From: Lingula anatina
Taxonomy: Eukaryota > Brachiopoda > Lingulata > Lingulida > Lingulidae
NCBI RefSeq assembly: GCF_001039355.2
Contig: NW_019776093.1
Location: 17,411 to 81,410 of the forward strand
DNA: 64,000 nucleotides
Direction of reading: 5' to 3'
The position numbers and the translations under genes are program-made. This document shows, piece by piece, positions 13,905-26,704 of this stretch. The notes beneath the pieces are model-generated. The model had not been told where the DNA came from. It saw only the letters and a program-made list of their open reading frames with translations, and did no database searches. The stretch's first letter is position 1, and each line of letters opens with the position of its first letter.

Positions 13905-14050
13905 ATTAAATTCCTGGAATCTGGAACAAATTATGCATTTTCCTAAATTTGTCATTTCTATTTTACAGCCGGAGGCCACGTAGTTCTAGCAATCAAAGCG
14001 GGGGTCAGGCACGAGTACATCCGATTGTACTGGAGGATACTGCATTGTGA
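8447..14050 (+). CDS. SLC22-like organic cation/anion transporter, copy A (complete)
   Basis: Ten coding exons: 8447-8637, 9226-9445, 9724-9827, 10777-10931, 11376-11547, 11915-12127, 12318-12541, 13178-13362, 13512-13666, 13969-14050. All borders are GT/AG and the phases agree, giving 566 residues plus TGA, normal for SLC22. Seen: first membrane helix at about residues 36-58; large extracellular loop (65-137) with four N-glycosylation sequons (N92, N103, N109, N113) and paired cysteines; the MFS loop 2-3 motif G-x-L-x-D-x-x-G-R-K at 167-176; ESPRWLLTKGR at the exon 5/6 join; a second DRFGRKK loop; and the C-terminal signature LPET...LPETVEDA typical of SLC22. It should move organic ions across the plasma membrane; the substrate cannot be told. 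The ATG follows a 5' UTR acceptor by 29 bases, as in the paralogues. It is the only copy here without a visible defect. Confidence 0.93.
8638..8665 (+). repeat. (TAA)n starting in the intron 1 donor of SLC22-A
   Basis: The donor reads AG|GTAATAATAAT and runs straight into about eight TAA units. The same arrangement occurs in copies B (15731-15774), D (32047-32063), D' (36357-36403) and E (39605-39648), with different unit numbers. Confidence 0.95.
12542..12591 (+). repeat. (AAT)n starting in the intron 7 donor of SLC22-A
   Basis: After exon 7 the donor GTGATAATAAT continues into about 15 AAT units. Copies B, C and E have only AT-rich, non-expanded sequence at the same donor. Confidence 0.9.
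13859..13901. repeat. (GA)n microsatellite
   Basis: About 20 GA units in intron 9 of SLC22-A, preceded by CT-rich sequence. Confidence 0.95.
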
Positions 14051-15539
14051 TGAAACGGCTGGTGGTAGTGGTGCCCTTAGCGGTTCCGACGTAACAGAAC
14101 ATCCACCTTCAATATACTTTTAATGGTTAGGGTTAGCCTGACTTAAGTGGGTCAAAATCTAGTGCGCAGCTTACCTATACAAGTGAATGGGAAGCGGACT
14201 CTCTATCACGGGGAACTCTCTGTCACTTTACACCGGAATGATATTTTTTTTTCAGATTTTACAATAAGGGCATTCATACATCTAATAAATGTAACTAGTG
14301 TAATTACCATGGTCGTCAATTGTGTTAGAGGCAATTGCTGTGGAACGTTTTGATTCGGCTGCTGGCTGGTAGCCTGATGGTGTGAAACAAGCTCTGTTTT
14401 CCAAATGGGGGTGGTATATTTGAATTGTACGCACGTTGGGAGCGGAGCGGCACAACGATAAAATTCTATATAAACCATTAGACGATGTCAATTTACTATA
14501 ACATGCAGGACGTGAACGAAAAGGTGCTTGGTTTTGTCTCATTTCGCTATCCAATTTTGTTTGGCACGTAACGAATGAAAAACTGCTCTTTTTATATTGC
14601 GGTTTGCACAGGTAACGTATTTGGAGATAACTTCTTAAATTTTTAAATGTGTAATCAGATAATAATTTGATTATTAATTGTGTTTATTATTCATCTTTGA
14701 GAAGTCACTTAAAAGTGTGTAAATTATAAGAATAAAAAAATTCCGATGAAAAGACATTTTATTGACCGAAAAACAGAAGGGTTTCCAAAGCGGCTGAGGT
14801 ATCTAAAGAAATGACCAGGGAAAGATATTTGCGTCGTAGAAAGAGGCTGAATGCTTTATCCAGGTGTAAGAAGCTACACAATATATTAATCGTATTTATG
14901 CCATGATCAGTCACGTCAGCAACTTACGCGGTTGAAAAAAAAAAAAAACAACAGTTGTCACAAATAACTTGCTTGAGATTCGAAAGACTGCGATGTTGTG
15001 GGCGGAGGATCGAGTAAATAAGCACAGTAATGCACTACCACGACGGATGTGCTGCCTCAACATACAGATGTAGCACAACATTCGGTTTTCCCAGCGAACC
15101 GTTCAGCCGTCATTTTGGACGGTCGCCAGCATCACCAGACGGTCTATATTTGCAACGACGGCTGGACGGCTTATTATTATTATTTTTTAAAAATATGACG
15201 GCTTTAGGCATACTTGGACTCCCTGAAATTTTGTAGGAAATAACAGGTGGTAATTTTGGACGGCCTGCACCCCCTATCCTGGGAAGTACCTGAGTACAAC
15301 GCAATATTCTTGTTATCAAGAGAATAGAAAGATCATTCACGGAATGTGGCAGCGAGCAGAGGTCCGTTCATCATAGATCCAGTTCTAACCACTATTAAAA
15401 ACCGTTGTGAACGGTTGGGGTTATGTAGTATAAGAAAAACGGTAAATGTAATGTTGAGGTTACGTGTATCGTGGCCTATTATACTCTCTTGCAATTCTTG
15501 ACTGATTTTTATTCATCTACAGCAACGAACCAACCAAAC
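14051..15539. other. SLC22-A 3' flank and spacer before copy B
   Basis: No coding exon seen. The part around 14270-14340 resembles the 3' flanks of copies B and C (near 22250 and 26790), so it is probably 3' UTR shared by descent. A candidate AATAAA lies at 14731-14736. An acceptor AG at 15521-15522 precedes the copy B start codon, so B also has an upstream noncoding exon. Confidence 0.55.
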
Positions 15540-15729
15540 ATGGAGGAGAATAATGAAGAAAGAGAAGACTGTTGTGACAGTGACGTTAAGGACTTCGACG
15601 ATATCCTTATTCTGATTGGGGAATTTGGAACTTACCAAAAACTGATATATGTGTTACTTTTGATCGTAAGTATGTTGTCGAGTATGGTGACCGGAGCCAT
15701 TGTATTCATAGAAGATACGCCCAGCTTCA

Positions 15730-15774
<45 letters not shown>

Positions 15775-18700
15775 TTTGTAAAGTTATTGACTTACGCCTT
15801 CATTCATTGTATTTGTAACTTTTGAATATTATCCAAGTATTAGTAACTAAAATTATATTTTAGCTTATTTTAATTGAAAACAAGGCTCTATGGGAAGGTT
15901 AGAGGCTATCGGATCAAGTAGCTTTATTCAAAGCGGATGAATTAAATGTAAAACGTGCATATTAAGACATGGGTTAGGATGAAATAATAACAGGTGTAGA
16001 TACTGATAAGACGTAGTTGTGATGTTTTTGCTATCGACATTTCAAGGACCATTCCCAGACCCTATCGTGCTAACTGTGGATAGATCTATCTCTGAGGGGA
16101 TTCTCACAAAATTGCAATCAACTTAAGCTGCCAGGGGTGAATTAATTATTGCAGCTTCAGTAGGCGTGCCAGATACCTAAGTGGCAAGGCTTTACCTGAA
16201 AGCTATTTTGCGAGAAACCCCTCGGAGATAGAGCGGTCCTGTAGATCGATCTAGGTATGGGAACCCAGTTTTGAGTAAGGTTCAGAAAATATGTATTAAC
16301 ATCGAATTGATACAATAAATGATGTTCCTGTAAACAAACAGTCAGTTAAACGGTTGATACTGACATGTGTCAAAGTAAACGTTGGGAACAAGATAAACTG
16401 TGCTTACCAAAGCAAACAGACAAAACGATAAAATCATTACAAATAAAAAAAGCAACGGTTTCTTACTACCATCTGTGATGTGACGAGTTAAAACCATTTT
16501 TGTCTGTCGAATTGTTTAATTAGGATGCTGATCTCTCACAATAGTAACACAGCCAAACTGCATTGTTGTATTGTATTCGGAAATCTTATATAAAATACAG
16601 CTGCTTTACACGACCAAAACAAAGATAAAAGATGTTTTGACAAGCCATTTACTTTTGCTTAACGTAAATTATTATTGTCATTATTGTGCCATAACAATTA
16701 TGGCAGTTTGAATTTAGATGGTTTAGATTTCCTACCTTGAATGGAAGGTTGCAAAAGCAGCTCTGAGATAACATAGCTACACTAATCGAGCGAGGAATTT
16801 CCAAAAATTTGGAGCAATGGTTAATTTACTGATCTTTGCATTTTGAAATCATTTATTCTGCGATGATTCTGCAGTTATGTCCCATTTTCTCGCCAAATAT
16901 TCAGTTGATAATTTGAGCTAACAAAAATGGCTTATGCGACCATAGACAGGAGCAAGTCCTTACCTATATGGTACATGAACATGCTATTTTATTACACGAA
17001 ATATTTCCTAGGGATGATTCATCTCAAATAGGGGTTGGGAATTTATTCGAGGTATCAGGCATATTGCTTGTAATAATACTCGGCCTAGGTATCAAAGTCA
17101 TACAATTAATATTCAGAATGACACGCAAATGATATAATGCTTAATATACCATATTGATTATAAAATGCCAAAACAACAACAACAAAAAATTAGCCGAAGG
17201 AACTAAGTATCGCTTATTATCACAGATTCAACAGCATTCCATGTTTATATTTCGGAAATTGTTGTATCTATATATTATTTTGCTATTTTATGATGATTTG
17301 TACCTGTAAACTGTCAAAACATTGGCATTGTATGACCAATATAATAACAGATGAAACCATTACTTTGGATATATTCTATCCCATTGCCCGTATTTATGGT
17401 TTTTAACGCACAAGACGCTTGAAAGCACATTTTTACATACTACACATTTTTACTTAAAAAATATGCTAATGCATATTTCTATATTGCGTTCAAACCATTT
17501 GATCACAGTGCAGATCTAGAGTAAGTTTGATTCAATTTGAGCATGACTTGACTTCTGAAATGTGTGTAGGGACAGTACATTGATCTTTGCGAGCACACTT
17601 TAGTGTAAAAGAGTGTTTGAACAGATAGATTTATAACATTTTTATGACTATATCATATGAATTTAGTTTATTGCTATTTTGATAAAAAGTGTCAATACAT
17701 TGAAATACTGCGTTGAACACAAACATATATTATTATTTTTTTAGTCCTGTTTTTATAAGACACGATTATTCACGCTTTTACGATGAGTCATTTAAAATGA
17801 TCTTTTCAAGATGTAAGCTTCCCGATCTTCCAAATGACACCTTCGAAATCCAGGGAAAATGGCACCAAACTATGGTCGACATTTCGTTTATGAATGTCAC
17901 TGATGTAGAATGTACCATTCTTCCAAATATTAGTCACCAGAGGAATGTCAGCCAAGACAGGCCAGAAGCGGAGAGATGTGCAGAATGGGTGTTTGATACC
18001 AGCGATGAAACATATTCATATCCAATGCAGGTAGTTTTTTTTAGATACCGATTCTTCAATTGTATGTGTTTTTATCGTTCCTTTGCAAGCTCAAGTGAAA
18101 CCATAGATATGGTATTTAACGTGAAACCTTTCCCAAAGTTAATAAGTATTTAACTGAACCATCATTTTTGGTTTTTTGAGATTTTCATGAAATTCAACTT
18201 TAGAACTAGTTAGCACCCGCGACAAAACGATACGCGATGACAGTGTGGACAGCGCCATATGGAATACAATCTGTTATGGTTTAATTTGTTTTCACTGTTT
18301 TCTATTTAGTTCAGTCTTGTTTGTGATGACTCGACAAAGCTGACAAATTCCTACATTTTTAACTGGTTAGGGTACTTGGTTGGAGGACCATTATTTGGTA
18401 TACTGGCAGACGTGTGAGTATTACGAATTAATTCAAGTATATTTTGGATGAACATGTATTACATCGCCATTTGTACTGAGTGTTTTGCATTTTTAAATAA
18501 TAATAATAATAATAATTATAATTATAAAAATACGTTTTGAACTGTACTATAACGTGCACATAGAAGGGACGTTATCATATCACTCACTCTGAATCGTTTA
18601 AACTGGGCTTTTTCTCCCCATTAATCCGCTTTATAAGAGTTAACAAATGATCTTCATATATGAAACAATGCTGTAATTAGTAACAGTTATATATATCATT

Positions 18701-21700
18701 AAACAATATTCCTTTAATACGCCGACAAGATATAGAAACCCAGCGGGCAAATTATGTTGTTTTAACGTTGAAACAATGTGGAACCATAACGTTGATAATA
18801 CGTTGGATAAACATTGGATTTGAAAGTTGACTCAACGTCAGATAACAGCATTGTATCAACCCCAGTTGTTAGACAACATTCTTGCATGAAAAGACATTAA
18901 AATGACATGAAATGTTTTTATTTTTGGTACAAAACACAGGCATACAATTATAACGTACACTGTAAAAACATCCAAGTGCCTGCTTTGTCTGATTTTTTCA
19001 ACGCATTTAGCTCCTAAGCATGTTTTGCACCTAAGCATGGAACACCCTAAAAGCATGTTTTCACACGGATGGATAAAAATACACAGAAAAGACATTGGAA
19101 AATGTGAAATCATTCCTAGCCAGGATTTTCCCGCCAAATTCATACATGTAACGAAATTTACGAAGTGTTAATAGTATTCCCTCCGACTTACCGACCCTTA
19201 ATTTTCCTTTTCAGATTGTCGTCATAACTCATAGTTTTCAATTGTCCTCAGCTACGTTCAACAAGAAGCGATTCTTGGACTTAACATGCGTTCAATTGTT
19301 TTGTTTTAATATTGTATGTCTGGTCATTGTCATGTTACGTCACATAACCTCACTTGGCGTTTGAAAATCGGTTGGTATTAACATTAAGGCCAAACTTTTT
19401 GTGGACCATGCCCTTAAGAAAGACTACTACCGGATTCAATAACGGTATGTCAAATAAATTTCTGTCACTCAGGTTGCTTCACGAGTCTCCTAGATGGTTG
19501 CTTACTAAAGGACGCCATTCAGAAGCTGAGAAAATTTTAAGACGTACAGCGAGAATTAACAAGACTACCCTTCCCAATCGTCTGGTGGAAAAAGTTGAAA
19601 TCAACGAGCCCCCAACTTCAAGTGCTCGGGCTTTACTGCGTGCGCCAAGACTGATGGTTAAAATGCTGCTTCTGTACATCAACTGGTGTGTGTGACATGT
19701 TTGGCTAAATTACTAATTACATGTACATTTCATAAACGCATTTGAAATGTATATATATGTACATCAAAACCAAATTGATGTGAATACAAATAGCTTTGTG
19801 AATGATTGGTCTGAAAAATACTGTACAATAAGGAAACACGTTACAACTGTTGTATTAAGGACACTATTAAGGACATAAAGGACACACCTATCTACTTGTG
19901 TCCTTTTTTCCTCGGCAAATTGCCACTGTATCATTGTCTTGCTTCTCGTACTCGTAAAGCCTTGCCCGACTCCAGCCCCAAATAAAAAAGAAATAATATT
20001 GTATGTGCTATTGTTCTTTTGTAGGTTTGTCTTAAATATGACGTATTTTGGAATAAATCTTCACGCAGGGAACATGTCTGGAAACCTCTACCTTAACTTC
20101 TTTCTCCTCTGTATAGTCGAGTTACCTGCATATGCATTATGTTTCACTATCGACAGATTTGGAAGGAAGAGGATATACATTATATGTATGGTAGTGGGCG
20201 GCCTGGCATGTCTCTCGTCTCTCCTTGTGCAGTTGTACGCAAATAACGGTAATAACAATTATAAAAATTATAGTTATAATAATAATAAATTATCATTATT
20301 ATTACAAGTAGTAATAATATTAAAAGTTGTAGTATTTATATTATAAATGTTATTTTGATTACATATACTGGCTTTAATGACCTCAAAACAACATTTGTAA
20401 TACTGTATTTTTTGTTTTTCTTAATGGCATAAGTTCTGTCAATCCAGACTTTACAGTCATCTAAGCGCCTTGTTCAATATAGTAAATGACTAACTTAATC
20501 GAACAGGTGGACTTTTAAAAATGTAATCTTTAAAAATGTAATCAAGAAGTTCTAATATTTTAATGTAAAAGTTGTGCACTTTTGTCACTCTGAACATAGA
20601 AAGCGTACCTGTAGCTCAAATATGTAAAACAGTTTTAAGTTTTGGTTTATTCTATCGAATGTAAATGTGTCTGTTACGCATGCATATTGTCTTTCAGAAC
20701 TAGAATCTACCAATTTTATAAAGATCACACTGTCTACAGTCGGGAAGTTTGGCATCGCTGCAAGCTATAACATCATATTTATTTGGGGTGTTGAAATATT
20801 CCCCACGGTCCTCCGGAACTTCAGCCTCGGTCTGGCTTTAGTGTCTGCCAGTCTTGGGACCATGCTATCTCCTGTCATCGTGGTGAGCTGAAAATAACAC
20901 TTATAAGTCGATTCAAGACGCCTTGCATGTTGTGTTTATTTTTCAGTTTGTTTAAGAGATTTTTTCTTTGTTTGCATTTTTCACTCGTTCATCATTATAA
21001 CTAAAAAAATGGATCAGAGAGCGTTGACCTTTGATAAGGGCTGCCCTGATGATTTGTGGTAGATTCATTGCACAACTGGTCAATGCGATTGACCCTATCC
21101 CGCAAAGGTGAAGAACCTTAAAACAGTTCTTGCATTCAGATGTTGAACTCCATCACATATAGTCACAAAAATGAAGTAACTTAAAAGGTAAAAGATTTCT
21201 GACTTATCCCTAAAAATTCATCAAGACCCATCCAGGCTAATGACAAACAAACACACAAACAAAGAAACATACAAACGGAGGTAAATTAATAACCTCCTTG
21301 ACTGAAGTAATTATAATTTCTGCTACATGTATCTACATCTTCACTTCCATTTGTTTAATTCAGAGAGAAATTCAAGTGGAGAGTATTGGCAAGGATACCT
21401 TGCCGCTTGTGATATTTGGAGCCGCGGCCATATTTGCAACAATGTGCACCATCCCTTTGCCGGAGACAGCAAACAGAGATCTACCCGAAACCGTAGAAGA
21501 CGCAAACAGTTTCAGGTAGTAAGTCATTTTGCGCTGCTATCTGCATGTACATGTATAATCTTATAGATAAAATATATGCCTTTATCTTAAAGGGATAATG
21601 ACTCTTCGTATGAGATCTATATTTCACAATAAAAACATTGTGAATAACTCATTGAAATATAATATATTCTGTTTTACGACAGCAGTTTTAGCTATTATTC

Positions 21701-22167
21701 TGATATCTGAGCTTGTCTTCAGATCACGTGACCTCCATTAATGTCTATACTCTGTTATAATCTCTTAAGAGATTTTAACAAAAAAAAAAAAAAAAACTTT
21801 TTAGAACAGAACCAGGGACTAACTTTGAATGTAAAAATGGATTCATTAACCATTGGTAAGCATGGGAGAGGATGGGAAAATTGTTGTTTACTCCAAGAAA
21901 ATTCATTTTTTGGCCAAAACGAAGAGTTATTATCCCTTCAAGATGAAATATGTACAAAACCCCGGCGTCAATACTCATGGACAAAGCACTCTGCATTGGA
22001 GACGAAGGTAAGTGTGGGGAGGGGTGAAATACTTCAAATACTATGTATTTATTTACCTAAATTTCTCTTTTCCATTTTGTAGCCCCCGCCAACGCAGTTC
22101 CACTGCCTATCAAAACGGGAATCAGTCACAGGTTCAAAGCATTATTATGGAGAATACTGCCTTGTAA
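15540..22167 (+). CDS. SLC22-like transporter, copy B (exons 4-5 absent)
   Basis: Eight exons of the ten-exon plan are present: 15540-15730, 17811-18030, 18310-18413, 19473-19685, 20025-20248, 20698-20882, 21364-21518, 22083-22167 (TAA). All have intact GT/AG borders and open frames. Exons 4 and 5 (155+172 nt in copy A, carrying the GRK motif and helices after it) are not found between 18414 and 19472. Their sum, 327 nt, is a multiple of three, so joining exon 3 to exon 6 stays in frame (codon GTG at the join) and would remove 109 residues of the N-terminal half-domain. A protein without them is unlikely to transport normally. Either this is a decaying paralogue or the exons were lost in assembly. 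The C-terminal LPETVEDA signature and the glycosylated loop are intact. Intron 9 contains a TTAA MITE. Confidence 0.85.
16046..16266. mobile_element. About 220 bp MITE with long imperfect inverted ends
   Basis: The left end begins GGACCATTCCCAGACC and the right end reads GGTATGGGAACC. About 55-60 bases at each end are imperfect reverse complements, including the core TCTATCTC-GAGGGG on the left and CCCCTCGGAGATAGA on the right. A second diverged copy is at 53920-54113. It has no coding capacity. It lies in intron 1 of SLC22-B. Confidence 0.65.
16267..17810. other. Intron 1 of SLC22-B, no further feature recognised
   Basis: A/T-rich intron sequence up to the exon 2 acceptor (AG at 17809-17810). 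I see no exon or element in it. Confidence 0.5.
21587..21940. mobile_element. TTAA-flanked MITE (piggyBac-like ends), copy in SLC22-B intron 9
   Basis: It starts TTAA-AGGGATAATGACTCTTCG and ends CGAAGAGTTATTATCCCT followed by TTCA, a mutated TTAA. It has an A-rich interior and no transposase. It matches the better-preserved copy at 60357-60700 over its full length. Confidence 0.85.
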
Positions 22168-23402
22168 TGAAAGGGCTGTCGATAGACACGAACAAGAAGA
22201 ATTGTAGTTCAGTGCTACAAAAAAGGCGATTCTTCTTTTATCCACCCAGTAAGTGCTACTAGTGTGATGACAACGACCATCAATTGCGTTAGAGAATCTT
22301 GGATTTGGACCGTCTTGAATGACGTGCCATCTAGGGACCTTATTAGCACAAAGGCCTTCTTGGGTCTATATTTAATATTGACGCGACGCAGGTTCAAAAT
22401 GCATATTTGGAAAACAGTTATAGAAGAAAAAGTATTTGTTTTTATCCAAATTCATGAAATAAAAGTTATACAATACGATATTTGATAAATCCTCAATTAC
22501 CACGAACAGTCGTCACAATATTTTTATATCCACTGAAATCGACACGAAATATTGACTTTCTTTACTTTTAGACACTGTGTAGAGCTCAATCAACACAAAA
22601 TATAGAAGTTTTGATGATTAAGACATAAACATGAAGTTTTTATATGCAGCGTTTAAAGAATCTACAACGAGATGACTTCCAAGTTCAATAAAAAGATAAA
22701 TGTATATACCATCAATTGAAATGTTTGTACTATGCATTTCCCCAATATATTTTAATTTTTCCACTTCTTAGTTAGTCCGTAAGCCAAGTATACTCTCTTC
22801 TTATTTTTTAGGGATGGAGTGGATTGGGGGGGGGGGGGGGAAGGGGGGGGGCAGGGATACCTCCGGTACTAAAGGGAAGAACTAGTTGTCCTTTTTGCCC
22901 CCTTTATGCCACAGTTTTATGTTTATTTATTAGATTATATGCAAAGCTATGATTTTAGATCTGGTCGCACTCTTCATATATGCAATAAATGGGCTGATAC
23001 TGCCGATCGTACAAATACTGTTCAGTGTGAAACGTTGGGTATTTATAGTGCGTCTCATCTTGGAAGCGATAGCTGGCTACCGGATTGCGTAGGACAACGT
23101 GAATTCGAGCACCGAGTGATAATTGGTGTCTTCCACGTGTTTAGTTTTGGACTTCCCGAAGAGGTATAATTATCATGTAAAGAGTAATATTGATGCATCC
23201 TAACCCTCTCTAAATACCTAGTGATTTGCTTCCCCTCCAGATTAAATCTGCAATCTTCCATTGACTTATATCTGATATTATTTTGAACCTCTGTTCAAGT
23301 ACTATACCTGATAATTGTATATGTAGAACTATGTAAAATAATGTAAAGTGATTTAATTTAGCAATCAAGCAATTAGCAGAGTTTGTATTTGGGGGGGGGG
23401 GA
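22168..23402. other. SLC22-B 3' flank up to contig end
   Basis: The first ~200 bp resemble the SLC22-A 3' flank. G-runs lie near 22829-22851 and 23391-23401, the second immediately before the N. A hydrophobic open stretch near 22950-23170 is shared with 27482-27702 but differs by a frameshift between the two copies; I do not recognise it and do not call it a gene. Confidence 0.5.
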
Positions 23403-23403
23403 N
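23403..23403. other. Single-N contig join
   Basis: The base left of the N is in a poly-G run that recurs at 27924-27936, so the right contig repeats the end of the left one. Confidence 0.85.
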
Positions 23404-23998
23404 AATAAAATGACATTTTCAACCTACATCTATTTGATTATGTTGTTTTGTGTATGATAACAAATTTTGACAGCAAACTAGCCTCGGCGACTCCTCTCAA
23501 TTCATGCACTCATAAATACATTTACTTATAAAAAATCTTTCATTTAATGGGCTATTTAAATAAAAAAGGTACAAAGTACAATGTTTTCACACGGATGAAT
23601 AAAAATACACAGAAAAGACATTGGAAAATGTGAAATCATTCCTAGCCAGGATTTTCCCGCCAAATTCATACATGTAACGAAATTTACGAAGTGTTAATAG
23701 TATTCCCTCCGACTTACCGACCCTTAATTTTCCTTTTCAGATTGTCGTCATAACTCATAGTTTTTAATTGTCCTCAGCTACGTTCAACAAGAAGCGATTC
23801 TTGGACTTAACATGCGTTCAATTGTTTTGTTTTAATATTGTATGTCTAGTCATTGTCATGTTACGTCACATAACCTCACTTGGCGTTTGAAAATCGGTTG
23901 GTATTAACATTAAGGCCAAACTTTTTGTGGACCATGCCCTTAAGAAAGACTACTACCGGATTCAATGTCGGTATGTCAAATATATTTCTGTCACTCAG

Positions 23999-26704
23999 GT
24001 TGCTTCACGAGTCTCCTAGATGGTTGCTTACTAAAGGACGCCATTCAGAAGCTGAGAAAATTTTAAGACGTACAGCGAGAATTAACAAGACTACCCTTCC
24101 CAATCGTCTGGTGGAAAAAGTTGAAATCAACGAGCCCCCAACTTCAAGTGCTCGGGCTTTACTGCGTGCGCCAAGACTGATGGTTAAAATGCTGCTTCTG
24201 TACATCAACTGGTGTGTGTGACATGTTTGGCTAAATTACTTATTACATGTACATTTCATAAACGCATTTTTAAATGTATATATATGTACATCAAAACCAA
24301 ATTGATGTGAATACAAATAGTTTTGTGAATGATTGGTCTGAAAAATACTGTACAATAAGGAAACATGTTACAACTGTTGTATTAAGGACACTATTAAGGA
24401 CATATAGGACACTCCTATCTACCTGTGTCCTTTTTTCCTCGGCAAATTGCCACTGTATCATTGTCTTGCTTCTCGTACTCGTAAAGCCTTGCCCGACTCC
24501 AGCCCCAAATAAAAAAAGAAATAATATTGTATGTGCTATTGTTAAGATACCCATTTTTTTTCTTTTGTAGGTTTGTCTTAAATATGACGTATTTTGGAAT
24601 AAATCTTCACGCAGGGAACATGTCTGGAAACCTCTACTTTAACTTCTTTCTCCTCTGTATAGTGGAGTTACCTGCATATGCATTATGTTTCACTATCGAC
24701 AGATTTGGAAGGAAGAGGATATACATTATATGTATGGTAGTGGGCGGCCTGGCATGTCTCTCGTCTCTCCTTGTACAGTTGTACGCAAATAACGGTAATA
24801 ACAATTATAAAAATTATAGTTATAATAATAATAAATTATCATTATTATTACAAGTAGTAATAATATTAAAAGTTGTAGCATTTATATTATAAATGTTATT
24901 TTGATTACATATACTGGCTTTAATGACCTCAAAACAATATTTGTAATACTGTATTTTTTGTTTTTCTTAATGGCATAAGTTCTGTCAATCCAGACTTTAC
25001 AGTCATCTAAGCGCCTTGTTCAATATAGTAAATGACTAACTAAATCGAACAGCTGGACTTTTAAAAATGTAATCTCTAAAAATAAAATCAAGAAGTTCTA
25101 ATATTTTAATGTAAAAGTTGTGCACTTTTGTCACTCTGAACATAGAAAGCGTACCTGTAGCTCAAATATGTAAAATAGTTTTAAGTTTTGGTTTATTCTA
25201 TCGAATGTAAATGTGCCTGTTACGCATGCATATTGTCTTTCAGAACTAGAATCTACCAATTTTATAAAGATCACACTGTCTACAGTCGGGAAGTTTGGCA
25301 TCGCTGCAAGCTATAACATCATATTTATTTGGGGTGTTGAAATATTCCCCACGGTCCTCCGGAACTTCAGCCTCGGTCTGGCTTTAGTGTCTGCCAGTCT
25401 TGGGACCATGCTATCTCCTGTCATCGTGGTGAGCTGAAAATAACACTTATAAGTCGATTCAAGACGCCTTGCATGTTGTGTTTATTTTTCAGTTTGTTTA
25501 AGAGCTTTTTTCTTTGTTTGCATTTTTCACTCGTTCATCATTATAACTAAAAAAAATGGATCAGAGAGCGTTGCCCTGATGATTTGTGGTAGATTCATTG
25601 CACAACTGGTCAATGCGATTGACCCTATCCCGCAAAGGTGAAGAACCTTAAAACAGTTCTTGCATTCAGATGTTGAACTCCATCACATATAGTCACAAAA
25701 ATGAAGTAACTTAAAAGGTAAAAGATTTCTGACTTATCCCTAAAATTTCATCAAGACCCATCCAGGCTAATGACAAACAAACACACAAACAAACAAAGAA
25801 ACATACGAACGGAGGTAAATAAATAACCTCCTTGACTGAAGTAATTATAATTTCTGCTACATGTATCTACATCTTCACTTCTATTTGTTTAATTCAGAGA
25901 GAAATTCAAGTGGAGAGTATTGGCAAGGATACCTTGCCGCTTGTGATATTTGGAGCCGCGGCCATATTTGCAACAATGTGTACCATCCCTTTGCCGGAGA
26001 CAGCAAACAGAGATCTACCCGAAACCGTAGAAGACGCAAACAGTTTCAGGTAGTAAGTCATTTTGCGCTGCTATCTGCATGTACATGTATAATCTTATAG
26101 ATAAAATATATGCCTTTATCTTAAAGGGATAATAACTCTTCGTATGAGATCTATATTTCACAATAAAAACATTGTGAATAACTCATTGAAATATAATATA
26201 TTCTGTTTTACGACAAAAACAGCAGTTATAGCTATTATTCTGATATCTGAGCTTGTCTTCAGATCACGTGACCTCCATTAATGTCTATACTCTGTTATAA
26301 TCTCTTAAGAGATTTTAACAAAAAAAAAATTTTTTTTTAGAAAAGAACCAGGGACTAACTTTGAATGTAAAAATGGATTCATTAACCATTGGTAAGCATG
26401 GGAGAGGATGGGAAAAATTGTTGTTTACTCCAAGAAAATTCATTTTTTGGCCGAAACGAAGAGTTATTATCCCTTCAAGATGAAATATGTACAAAACCCC
26501 GGCGTCAATACTCATGGACAAAGCACTCTGCATTGGAGACGAAGGTAAGTGTGGGGAGGGGTGAAATACCTCAAATACTATGTATTTATTTACCTAAATT
26601 TCTCTTTTCCATTTTGTAGCCCCCGCCAACGCAGTTCCACTGCCTATCAAAACGGGAATCAGTCACAGGTTCATAGCATTATTATGGAGAATACTGCCTT
26701 GTAA
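23999..26704 (+). CDS. SLC22-like transporter, copy C (exons 6-10; near-identical to B)
   Basis: Exons: 23999-24211, 24571-24794, 25244-25428, 25898-26052, 26620-26704 (TAA at 26702-26704). They correspond one to one to exons 6-10 of copy B with very few coding changes (for example His for Gln near the C-terminus). It encodes ESPRWLLTKGR, the DRFGRKR loop and LPETVEDANSF. No exons 1-5 precede it within its contig, which begins at 23404. It is most simply the other haplotype of B. If so, it independently confirms that exon 5 is not near exon 6: 594 bp upstream hold none, whereas in A and E exon 5 lies 319-368 bp upstream. Confidence 0.85.
26121..26477. mobile_element. TTAA-flanked MITE, copy in SLC22-C intron 9
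   Basis: Same insertion as 21587-21940, at the equivalent position of the duplicated segment, with a different A/T-run length. Confidence 0.85.

Noticed and set aside
21741-22082. 113-codon frame in SLC22-B intron 9
   Set aside because: Mostly translation of the TTAA MITE and its A-run; ends at the exon 10 acceptor.
23040-23110. Possible tRNA or tRNA-derived SINE (A/B-box-like words)
   Set aside because: The words match only loosely and no cloverleaf can be drawn.
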